DNA of 7,733 nt. Origin: Bryobacterales bacterium. GTDB taxonomy: Bacteria > Acidobacteriota > Terriglobia > Bryobacterales > Bryobacteraceae. The position numbers and the translations under genes are program-made. Below are positions 1 through 6,786 of the stretch, piece after piece. Position 1 is the stretch's first letter, and every line of letters starts with the position of its first letter. The stretch is taken from positions 1 to 7,733 of the forward strand of contig JAUZEU010000711.1 in the NCBI GenBank assembly GCA_030838885.1, in the 5' to 3' direction. Under the pieces are notes generated by a model, which ran no database searches, was not told where the DNA came from, and was given only the letters and a program-made list of their open reading frames with translations.

Positions 1-544
1 AAAGGAAGTTTAGTGCGCGAACTGACCCGGTCGATGGCTCGGGCAACCAGTTCCTTCCCCTACCGGTTTCGCCCAGAAGCAAAATAGTCGCATCGGTGGG
101 CGCAACAACCTCGATCAGCCGCTGAACTGCCCGCAACGCTGCGCTTCTGCCCACCATCTCCCCAAAGTTTGCTTTCGGTTCGGGGTCATGGTAATCGATG
201 CTTTCCAGCGGATCGCGTTCGCGAAGATCCTGCACGAAGGTGACCCAGTGAAAGGGAGACAGCTTCAGGACCGCGATTGTAACCCGGACGGGTACCCGCG
301 TTCCCTCCTTCCGCAACAACTCCTTCTCGAAGGGGGTACACGCTCCGAACCGTAACGCTTCCTCATGCAGCCACCGGCTGGCTATGTCGGCACCGGTTTT
401 TGCAAGGTGCGCTTGCGCTGTTATCGCGCATGGATGCCTCTTTCTGCTGCGGAACGGCCGACGGTATCCGTCATGTGTGGACGAAACCTTCGACGTCCAA
501 CTCTGGCAGCGATCTGACCATATTTTGTCGGGAAAGACGACCAT
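1..544 (-). pseudogene. Frameshifted PAS / sigma-54-interaction (AAA+) transcriptional activator, partial
   Basis: Read on the minus strand, this is the front part of an enhancer-binding activator of sigma-54 RNA polymerase. A PAS domain ends around 340-200, with the recognisable pieces TPFEKELLRKEGTRVPV and then LSPFHWVTFVQDLRERD. The AAA+ domain follows with FGEMVGRSAALRAVQRLIE and ATILLLGETG. The Walker A motif should continue as GTGKELVARAI. Here GETG (62-73) is followed by R-G and then the frame is lost. Restoring one T at 55-56 gives KELVARAIDRVSSRTKLPF down to base 1, exactly as the family requires. The gene therefore carries a -1 frameshift inside its ATP-binding loop, plus a Thr-to-Arg change there. 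The frame is closed upstream by a stop at 551-553. The ATG at 542-544 is only the first available start, and residues before the PAS domain are not recognisable, so the 5' end may also be degraded. The rest lies beyond the window. A sequencing error at the indel is the main alternative. Confidence 0.75.
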
Positions 545-902
545 ATACGCTCACTTGAGCGCCGTCTTTTCGTAAATCACGGCAGAGCATTTCGGCAGAA
601 TGAATCCCCAGGTAGCCAACATAGGTTTCTCGCTCACGGCGAGCCCTTCTCTGTCAGGTCAGGTATGCAGTTTGCTTCCCGTATCCATGTTCAAGCTCGA
701 TTTCTGCGCGGCGTGAGACTTCTCGTTGTGAAAAGCCCCACGACGCCCTCCGATCGGCCGCGCCTTCGTGCGGGGCGGTCCGCAAGCTACATGCTCTCGC
801 CCGTCAGGGCAAGTAGCGCGCTATCTGCATTTGGTGTGATGGATAGCACCTGAATGGCCACACGTTGCCAGTCACCGGCGCGGTCTGAGATGTGCGCGAA
901 TG
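545..902. other. Intergenic stretch without a recognisable gene
   Basis: I see no coding sequence I can support here. The open frames (for example 665-853 on the plus strand) have low-complexity Arg/Ser composition and no family motif or ribosome binding site. On the minus strand, about 555-660 encodes a short piece (LRKDGAQVSVYGRLSR) faintly like a PAS-domain strand, ending at a stop near 480. It could be further 5' debris of the neighbouring broken regulator, but the similarity is too weak to annotate as a gene. Confidence 0.5.
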
Positions 903-956
903 AAAAGCGCGATTTCAGAACAGACATTTCAGAGACAAAAAGCGCGACATTTCAGA
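903..956. repeat. Imperfect direct repeat upstream of the sensor kinase
   Basis: AAAAGCGCGA occurs at 903-912 and again at 938-947, each followed directly by (C)ATTTCAGA (912-919 and 948-956). A third half-copy, CATTTCAGA, lies between them at 925-933. The two full copies start 35 bases apart and differ by one inserted C. The block ends about 80 bases before the GTG start of the CheB/CheR kinase gene. Tandem sites at this distance could bind a regulator, but no known operator consensus is recognised. Confidence 0.55.
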
Positions 957-975
957 TGGTTCGGCAAATGCTTAG

Positions 976-996
976 GTATAAAGTGATACTTTGTAC
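976..996. promoter_or_regulatory. Dyad-symmetric element, possible operator/promoter of the kinase gene
   Basis: An interrupted palindrome has arms GTA-t-AAAGT and ACTTT-g-TAC around the centre GAT: 8 of 9 arm positions pair. It contains TATAAA (977-982) and GATACT (985-990), either of which could serve as a -10 hexamer. No convincing -35 box stands at the right distance; TTCGGC (961-966) would be 18 bases upstream of GATACT. The element lies 41 bases before the start codon, so it could be an operator overlapping the promoter. The function is inferred. Confidence 0.35.
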
Positions 997-1036
997 ATTC
1001 AAAAACGTCAGAACTGATCGTTGACGTAAGGCAGCC

Positions 1037-4000
1037 GTGGATCTCCCTCTCGAGGAATATCCTGGCAACATGAACGGATGCCCAGGAATTGCCGAAGCGG
1101 CTGTTTGGGCTCTCGAGGCGGAAAATCTGACAATAGAAGAAGAGGGATTGGAACTATCGACGCGTGGAACCCGGATCCCCGTCGTTGGTATCGGAGCGTC
1201 GGCCGGCGGACTCGAAGCCTTCAGGAGCCTCTTGCGTGATTTACAAGGCGAAACGGGGTTTGCCTTCGTTGTGGTTCAACATCTCGATCCCAGTCACCAC
1301 AGCTTGCTTGCCGACATTCTTGCCCGGGCTACGGTTATGCCGGTCAGCGAGGCTGCAGACGGCGAACTGCTCGAACCCAACCACGTCTACGTCATACCTT
1401 CCAACGTCGATCTGACCGTATCACAAGGTGCGCTGAGACTGGCCCCGCGTACGCAAACGGCGGGCACGCATGTACCAATTGACCAGTTATTCCGGTCTCT
1501 GGCTGAACAGTGTGGAAGCAGTGCCATTGGCATTGTCCTTTCGGGCACGGGTTCAGATGGCGCTGCCGGCGTGGAAGCTATCAAGGCAGCCGGAGGGATG
1601 ACCCTCGCGCAGGAAGCCGTCACCGCTAAGTTTCCCGAAATGTCTCAGGCCGCCGTAGCAACCGATTGCGTGGACCTGGTCCTTTCCCCGGAGAGAATTG
1701 CAGCTGAACTTGTACGAATTGCGCGGCACCCTTTCTTTGCCGGAAAACTCAGCACCACTAACGATAGCCCCGAAGGCGACGAGAATCGGTTCGGACACAT
1801 TCTGGCGATTCTGCATGAAGCTACCGGTATCGATTTCTCGCTCTATCGGGAAAACATGGTGAAACGCCGGATCCTGCGGCGACTCGCGCTGCGCAACATC
1901 AAAGACCTTCCGGAGTACTGTGAGCGGCTGACCAGCGATTCCGCCGAGTTAGTGGCGCTCCAGCGGGACTTGCTCATCATTGTGACCAGCTTCTTTCGCG
2001 ATCCGGAGGCGTTCGAATGTCTGAGAAAGGTCGCCTTCCCCCGCATAGTTCATGGAAGGCCCGCGGGCGACACCATTCGGATCTGGGTCGCTGGTTGCGC
2101 CACAGGAGAAGAGGCATTCTCGCTCGCTATTCTGCTCAGGGAGTACCTGAACGAAACCGCCGTGACCTTCCCGGTCCAGATCTTTGCTTCGGATATCAGT
2201 CCGATGGCAGTGGAGAAGGCACGCCTGGGCAGGTTCTCCGAGAACATAGCGGCAAATCTCACCCCCGAACGCCTGAACCGCTTTTTTACGAAGATCGAAA
2301 CGGGCTACCAGATCAACAAAGATCTTCGGGAGATGTGCATTTTCACCAGGCATAATCTGCTCGGTGATCCGCCATTTTCAAGGCTGGACCTGATCAGTTG
2401 TCGCAATGTCCTGATCTACCTGGGAAGCGTGCAGAAAGATATCATCCCGCTATTTCATTACGCACTCAAACCTGCCGGCTTTCTTTTACTGGGTGCCTCG
2501 GAAGCGGCGGCTTTCAGCGAGCTTTTTTTCGTGGCCGATCGGGAGCACCGAATCTTTTCCAGGCGTGAGACCGCAAGGAAGCTGTCCTTATTTCCGGCTG
2601 GTTCACGAATCTCAAAGGGTCTGCGCGCCGGATCGCCCTCCGGCGTCGCGGCTTCCCCTGCATCCGCCGCAATGTGGGGCGGCGTGGACATGCGTAAAGA
2701 GATCGATCGCATACTATTGCTGAAGTACAGCCCTGCCGGTATTGTGGTGGACGAGGATCTGGAAGTCCTGGAGATCCGGGGCAATGCCAGCCCATGGCTG
2801 ACCCTTCCTGTGGGAAAAGTGAGCTTCAATCTGATGAAGCTGATTCCGGACAGTACGCTGTTTCTGGAAATTGAAAAGCTGATCGGCCAGATGCGTGGCA
2901 GCGGTGAGCCTGCAAGGCGCGAACGCGTGCCTTACGACCACGACGGCAGCGGGAGCGCCCTGAACATTGAGGTGGTGCCACTGAACGCCGGCAGGAAGAA
3001 GTCGGCCCTGATCCTCTTCGAACCGGTCGGACGCGGTGGACGCATCGGGGAAGCCACCCGTGTAACCGATGACACTCCGCCCCAGGCTGATGCGCGCGAC
3101 AGACAGATCAACGCCCTCAAACAGCAACTGGCTGACGCCAAACAGAGGTTTCTTACCGCCATCGAGGAGCACCAGTCCTCCAGAGAAGAAAGCCAGAACA
3201 CGACGGAAGAGGCGCTCTCGGCGAATGAGGAGATGCAGAGTCTCAATGAGGAACTGGAGACGGCGAAGGAAGAGCTGCAATCCACGAACGAAGAGCTGAT
3301 TACAGTCAACGATGAACTGCAGGCACGGAATGCCGCGCTGGCCCAGTCGCGCGATTTTGCGATGTCTGTCGTGGAGACGGTGCGTCAGCCGTTACTGGTG
3401 CTTGATACGGATCTGCGCATTAGAATGGCCAATCGGGCCTTCTACCGGACATTCAAGTCGTCACCGACTGAAGCCGAGGGCCAGCTCATTTTTTCTTTGT
3501 CGCGCGGTACCTGGGACCTTCCCGGACTGCGGGACTCTCTCGCGGGCCTTTTGGAAGATGGACACGCCTTCCCCGACTTTGAGGTCGAGCGGGATTTCCA
3601 CAATTTGGGCCGCAGGAACCTTGTCCTGGGGGGATGCCGCATCAATCATCTCAGGATGATTCTGCTGGCCGTGGATGACATCACCGAGCGGAAAAAAGCC
3701 CAGCAGACTCTTCAGGCGAATGAGGAGCATCTTCGGCAATCACAAAAAATGGAAGCGATTGGCCGGCTTGCTGGTGGTATCGCCCATGATTTTAATAACC
3801 TGCTCACCGCAATTGTGGGTTACAGCAGCCTGCTTTGTGAATCCCTCGCCGGCAATGCCAGGGCCCTCAGACAAGTTCAGGAAATCAGGAACGCCGGTGA
3901 GAAGGCGGCTGCTCTCACGCACCAGCTACTGTCTTTCAGCAGGCGGCAGATCCTGCAGCCCAGATTGCTCGACCTGAATGTCGTTATTGCCGACTTCGAC

Positions 4001-4888
4001 AAGATGCTGCGGACTATGGTGGGCGAGCGGATTGTCGTGGTGGTCGACTGCGCTCCTGCCCTCTGGAAGGTGCAGACCGACCCGGGCGAAATCGGGCGGG
4101 CGATTATGAACCTTTGGCTGAATGCGCGGGACGCAATGCCTGAGGGTGGCACGCTTACGGTCGAGACGGCGAACCGGACGCTGACTCATTCCGATGTGAA
4201 TGGCCGCTCCCTTGTACCGGGACGGTATGTCATGGTGGCCATCCGCGATACGGGCGTGGGAATGAGTGCAGAACTACAGTCACGCGTTTTCGAACCGTTT
4301 TTCACGACCAAAGAAATCGGCAGAGGCACCGGGCTGGGATTACCCACCGTTCTGGGGATAGTGGAACAAAGCGGCGGCTTCATTCGTTGCGAGTCGGCGC
4401 CCGGACGGGGAAGCGCTTTCAAGTTTTTCCTTCCTGCTGTTGCTGAGGGAGTGGAATCGGGTGCGGGCAGAACGGAGGCCCTTGCATCTGCGCCAAAGGG
4501 CTCTGAAGTGATTCTCATCGTGGAGGACGAGGAGGCCATCCGCAACCTGGCCCGCGTCATCCTGGAAGGGCTCGGTTATCTGGTTCTTGAGGCGTGTAAC
4601 GGGCGGAAGGGGCTGGCACTACTCAAAACCCACCAGGGCCCGATTGATCTCCTTTTGACCGATGTCGTGATGCCTGAACTCAACGGACGCGAACTCGCGG
4701 AAGGAGCTCTCGCCGCGCGCCCTGACCTGAAATTAATGTTTATGTCCGGCCATACCAAGGACGTCCTCGTAAAGGAGGGTGTCCGGAACGGAAGTGCATT
4801 TCTGCAAAAACCCTTCACGCCCGCCGGGCTGGCCCAGACGGTTCGTACGGCGCTGGATGTGAAGGCCGATTCCGCCGAGCAAACGTGA
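1037..4888 (+). CDS. CheB-CheR-PAS hybrid sensor histidine kinase with C-terminal receiver
   Basis: A 1283-residue cytoplasmic signalling protein with no signal peptide or membrane helix. Domains in order: CheB methylesterase (about 46-230), with GIGASAGG (Ser55), VQHLDPSH (His82) and SGTGSDG (Asp174) as the catalytic triad; CheR methyltransferase (about 254-490), with the SAM loop GCATGEEAF (about 353-361), ASDIS and SCRNVLIYL; a PAS-like segment (about 552-660); a Glu/Gln-rich coiled coil (about 691-768), typical of this family; PAS (about 774-885); HisKA with phospho-acceptor His917 (GGIAHDFNNLL); HATPase_c with N box Asn1029/Asp1032, G1 DTGVGM (Asp1071) and G2 GRGTGLGL (from 1095); receiver with acidic pocket EDEE (1163-1166), phospho-acceptor Asp1209, Ser1237 and Lys1258. 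All key residues are present, so it should autophosphorylate and relay to its own receiver. The CheB part lacks the usual N-terminal receiver. Start: GTG at 1037, with AAGG at 1028-1031; ATG at 1070 is an alternative. No chemotaxis gene is adjacent, so the signal and target are unknown. Confidence 0.93.
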   Translation: MDLPLEEYPGNMNGCPGIAEAAVWALEAENLTIEEEGLELSTRGTRIPVVGIGASAGGLEAFRSLLRDLQGETGFAFVVVQHLDPSHHSLLADILARATVMPVSEAADGELLEPNHVYVIPSNVDLTVSQGALRLAPRTQTAGTHVPIDQLFRSLAEQCGSSAIGIVLSGTGSDGAAGVEAIKAAGGMTLAQEAVTAKFPEMSQAAVATDCVDLVLSPERIAAELVRIARHPFFAGKLSTTNDSPEGDENRFGHILAILHEATGIDFSLYRENMVKRRILRRLALRNIKDLPEYCERLTSDSAELVALQRDLLIIVTSFFRDPEAFECLRKVAFPRIVHGRPAGDTIRIWVAGCATGEEAFSLAILLREYLNETAVTFPVQIFASDISPMAVEKARLGRFSENIAANLTPERLNRFFTKIETGYQINKDLREMCIFTRHNLLGDPPFSRLDLISCRNVLIYLGSVQKDIIPLFHYALKPAGFLLLGASEAAAFSELFFVADREHRIFSRRETARKLSLFPAGSRISKGLRAGSPSGVAASPASAAMWGGVDMRKEIDRILLLKYSPAGIVVDEDLEVLEIRGNASPWLTLPVGKVSFNLMKLIPDSTLFLEIEKLIGQMRGSGEPARRERVPYDHDGSGSALNIEVVPLNAGRKKSALILFEPVGRGGRIGEATRVTDDTPPQADARDRQINALKQQLADAKQRFLTAIEEHQSSREESQNTTEEALSANEEMQSLNEELETAKEELQSTNEELITVNDELQARNAALAQSRDFAMSVVETVRQPLLVLDTDLRIRMANRAFYRTFKSSPTEAEGQLIFSLSRGTWDLPGLRDSLAGLLEDGHAFPDFEVERDFHNLGRRNLVLGGCRINHLRMILLAVDDITERKKAQQTLQANEEHLRQSQKMEAIGRLAGGIAHDFNNLLTAIVGYSSLLCESLAGNARALRQVQEIRNAGEKAAALTHQLLSFSRRQILQPRLLDLNVVIADFDKMLRTMVGERIVVVVDCAPALWKVQTDPGEIGRAIMNLWLNARDAMPEGGTLTVETANRTLTHSDVNGRSLVPGRYVMVAIRDTGVGMSAELQSRVFEPFFTTKEIGRGTGLGLPTVLGIVEQSGGFIRCESAPGRGSAFKFFLPAVAEGVESGAGRTEALASAPKGSEVILIVEDEEAIRNLARVILEGLGYLVLEACNGRKGLALLKTHQGPIDLLLTDVVMPELNGRELAEGALAARPDLKLMFMSGHTKDVLVKEGVRNGSAFLQKPFTPAGLAQTVRTALDVKADSAEQT

Positions 4889-4894
4889 GCGATG

Positions 4895-5931
4895 CCGCCC
4901 CTCACATCTGGCAAAGCGCGCAACGTACCCGCCGGAATGAGGACATTCATCGGTCTCGGTCCTTACAACTGCTGTCTGACGCCATGACCTTATTCAGTCC
5001 GGGAGCGCTGCTCCAGTGGGAAGATTTCGCCCCAGGTAACGGAACGTCGCATACTCGAAAAGTACGCGACCGGATCTGCACCTTCAATAATGACGATATG
5101 CAGGGGACCGGAGCGATCACGCTGGCCGCGGCGATCTCCGCAGTCCGCATTTGTGGGACGGCGCTGCGTAATCAGCGCGTCGTTATCTTTGGAACCGGGA
5201 CGGCGGGGATCGGAATCGCGGATCAGATGTGCCAGGCCATGATGGGTGACGGTCTGTCCAAAGAAGAAGCGTGCGCCCGATTCTGGTGTGTGGACGGGCA
5301 GGGGCTTCTGACCGCCGGAATGCACGAGCCGCTGCACGATTACCAGGTGGCGTACGCCCGCCCGCTCGCCGAAAGCAGGACCTGGAAGTATGACGGGAAT
5401 GGGCAGGGGATCACCTTGGCCGAGATGGTGCGCCGGTGCGACCCACCATGCTGATCGGTGTGTCTACGGTTGCGGGCAGCTTCACCGAAGCAATCGTGAA
5501 AGACATGGCCGCTCACTTTTGCTCTCTCCAATCCGCGGCTGCTGTCCGAGGCCAATACGGCGGATCTGCTCACCCGGACCGAGGGGCACGCTCTGATCGC
5601 CACCGGCAGCCCCCTCTCTCCCGTAACTTATAGGGGTGTCACCTGCGTGATTGGCCAGGTGAACTATGCCCTGCTGTATCCAGGTCTGTGCCTGGGCGCA
5701 GTCGTCTCGAAAGCCCGGGGGCTGAGCGACGGAATGTTTGCCGCAGCCGCCAGCGCAGTGTCCAGTTTGGTCCCGGTTCGCCAGCCCGGTCCGTCACTAC
5801 TCCCGCACATCGAGGATCTGCGCAGCGTATCTTCGACCGTTGCAGTGGCAGTCGCGAGGGCCGCCGCTTCGGAAGGCCTCGCCGGAGTCAAACTCAAAGA
5901 CACCGTGCAGCAGGTCCGGCAGGCGATGTGA
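4895..5931 (+). pseudogene. maeA: Malic enzyme (large NAD-dependent class) remnant, 5'-truncated and frameshifted
   Basis: Malic enzyme oxidatively decarboxylates malate to pyruvate. The remnant shows family signatures in order: ALLQWEDFA, RDRICTFN-NDDMQGTGA (metal/substrate motif), the Rossmann segment VVIFGTGTAGIGIAD, WCVDGQGLL, TMLIGVSTVAGSFTEAIV, LSNPRLLSEANTADLL, EGHALIATGSPLSP, GQVNYALLYPGLCLGAVVS, and a C-terminal helix ending at 5931. These signatures do not share one frame. One base is missing near 5435 and a larger deletion sits near 5511-5525, where about seven expected residues before LSNP are absent. A compensating +1/-1 pair near 5047-5066 scrambles RILEKY into SHTRKV, and an extra Asn codon sits in the FNDD motif. 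The first roughly 220-250 residues expected in this family are missing; weak similarity reaches back to about 4895, directly after the kinase stop. The GTG at 4885 overlapping that stop gives a 189-codon frame but is probably not a genuine start. The enzyme cannot be functional. Confidence 0.88.
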
Positions 5932-6528
5932 AAGCCAGAGTACCGCGCATTGCGTGCGTGCTGGATCAGCGCTCTTCCCGGCATTCTGCCTTCCGGCACG
6001 CGCCTTATCAGCGTGCATCCCCGTTCATCCTCCTCATCAGCGTTTTAATCCCCGCTTCCGACCCTCCAGCTCTGTTTCATGTCCCGTTTGTTGGACCCGC
6101 CAATGGCCGTTCACAGATCAGGGCAATTTATTTTTTGCCTCCGGAGGCCCGCAAAACAAGACTCTTTCGGCTCCAACCGGCAACTGCAATCCGGATTCTG
6201 CCCGCGTCCGTGCTTCAGAATAAGACCGCCATGAGAAACTCATCTGACAAATTGACTTACGGCGTGCCGAATACCGCTTCGCTACTAAATAGCCGCGCCA
6301 GGACACCCGGATTCCGCCAGTGCAGCCTTCTCCGGACATCATCTTCCTCTAAAAATCGAAAATCAGCGAACGAACCCTCCAACTGTATGAAAATAGTCAG
6401 AATGACTGGCTTCGCCCCGCTCGCCAGAACCCAATTGACACCTGCTTCGCCCGACCTTTATCTGACTCCTGCCTCCCACTAAACCCTGTTCAAATCCATG
6501 TATAAATATTTCTAATCCCAATCGCTAC
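5932..6528. other. Intergenic stretch without a recognisable gene
   Basis: I see no supported gene between the malic enzyme remnant and the ilvB control region. A plus-strand frame runs 5688-6482, but it starts inside the malic enzyme remnant in a different frame and has no family motif. A minus-strand frame at 6118-6342 is also unrecognised. There is a short near-repeat at 6007-6052 (ATCAGCG then ATCCCCG, twice). TTGACA at about 6434 resembles a -35 box, but no good -10 follows at the correct spacing. No strong hairpin plus T-run terminator was seen downstream of 5931. Confidence 0.5.
6007..6052. repeat. Short degenerate direct repeat
   Basis: ATCAGCG followed by a short variable stretch and ATCCCCG occurs twice in a row, at 6007 and at 6036, 29 bases apart. 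On the minus strand it reads as AACGCTGAT and GGATGAAC-type words, a flavour seen in dispersed intergenic repeats of several bacteria. That link is from general impression; one window cannot show whether it is dispersed. Confidence 0.3.
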
Positions 6529-6564
6529 TTGCATTTCCAAAACTTTGGTTTTACACTAAAGTTT
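6529..6564 (+). promoter_or_regulatory. Candidate promoter with overlapping inverted repeat for the ilvB leader
   Basis: TTGCAT (6529-6534) and TACACT (6552-6557) are separated by 17 bases and match 3 of 6 and 4 of 6 positions of the sigma-70 consensus. An inverted repeat, AAACTTT (6540-6546) and AAAGTTT (6558-6564), brackets the -10 hexamer. If this promoter is used, the transcript would start within a few bases of the leader ATG at 6571, giving an almost leaderless message. That would fit the absence of a Shine-Dalgarno sequence there. The hexamers are weak and other AT-rich sites lie nearby (TATAAA at 6501-6506). Confidence 0.3.
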
Positions 6565-6570
6565 CTGGTA

Positions 6571-6666
6571 ATGTCCCTCAGCTTCTCAGACCGAATTGTT
6601 ATTACCGCCCCCGTAACAGGCCTTCCTGTAGCGGGCGTATCGGTAGTAGTAACCATCCCTGTCTGA
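6571..6666 (+). CDS. Leader peptide of the ilvB operon (branched-chain amino acid attenuation)
   Basis: A 31-codon ORF begins MSLSFSDR and continues with IVITAPVTGLPVAGVSVVV before ending TIPV-stop. Thirteen of 31 residues are the regulated amino acids: eight Val, three Ile and two Leu, including three consecutive GTA codons at 6643-6651 followed by ATC and GTC. Such composition in a tiny ORF directly before an acetolactate synthase gene and a strong hairpin is the hallmark of ribosome-mediated attenuation, known from the enterobacterial ilv leaders. The peptide itself is probably only a sensor: a ribosome that stalls for lack of charged Val/Ile tRNA would alter the folding of the RNA behind it. 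No clear Shine-Dalgarno precedes the ATG, so translation may be leaderless or start weakly. I do not recognise this particular peptide from a described leader. Expression is unproven. Confidence 0.78.
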   Translation: MSLSFSDRIVITAPVTGLPVAGVSVVVTIPV

Positions 6667-6669
6667 GGC

Positions 6670-6710
6670 TTTCGGAAAATCCAGTTCGGTCAGACCGAAA
6701 AGATCCGAGG
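6670..6710 (+). promoter_or_regulatory. Candidate antiterminator structure of the ilvB leader
   Basis: A tight hairpin, TTCGGTC/GACCGAA (6685-6699), is enclosed by a possible outer helix between TTTCGGA (6670-6676) and TCCGAGG (6704-6710): five Watson-Crick pairs plus two G-U. The outer helix uses 6707-6710, the first four bases of the terminator stem, so the two cannot form together. Its left arm starts four bases after the leader stop codon. It would be masked by a ribosome that finishes the peptide, but free when a ribosome is stalled at the Val codons 6643-6651. A second GACCGAA inside the leader (6589-6595) could compete for the same TTCGGTC. Folding energies were not computed. Confidence 0.42.
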
Positions 6711-6755
6711 CCATCAGCGGGGTTCACAACCCAACTGATGGCCTCTTCGCATTTA
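6707..6755 (+). terminator. Attenuator hairpin upstream of ilvB
   Basis: GAGGCCATCAG (6707-6717) pairs perfectly with CTGATGGCCTC (6735-6745) over 11 bases. An inner stem, GGGTT (6720-6724) with AACCC (6728-6732), prolongs the hairpin. It is followed by TTCGCATTTAT, which is T-rich but not a clean T-run, so termination may be partial. It lies 40 bases after the leader stop codon and 41 before the ilvB ATG, where an attenuator is expected. Nothing else nearby needs a terminator. Confidence 0.7.
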
Positions 6756-6786
6756 TAAGGTATTTTTCAGGAGCTAAATCGAATCC

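Noticed and set aside
665..853. 62-codon plus-strand frame in the left intergenic region
   Set aside because: No recognisable motif and no convincing ribosome binding site; its composition looks like random frame content.
957..975. Sigma-54 promoter (TGG followed by GC-containing box) before the kinase
   Set aside because: The TGG and the later GC do not match the -24/-12 consensus or spacing.
4885..5454. Intact 189-residue malic-enzyme-like protein starting at the GTG overlapping the kinase stop
   Set aside because: It holds only a scrambled middle part of the enzyme, lacks the N-terminal domain and stops at a frameshift, beyond which homology continues in other frames; it is better called a pseudogene fragment.
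5688..6482. 264-codon plus-strand open frame
   Set aside because: It overlaps the malic enzyme remnant out of frame, has Arg/Ser/Pro-rich composition, no family motif and no ribosome binding site; it is a by-product of GC-rich sequence.
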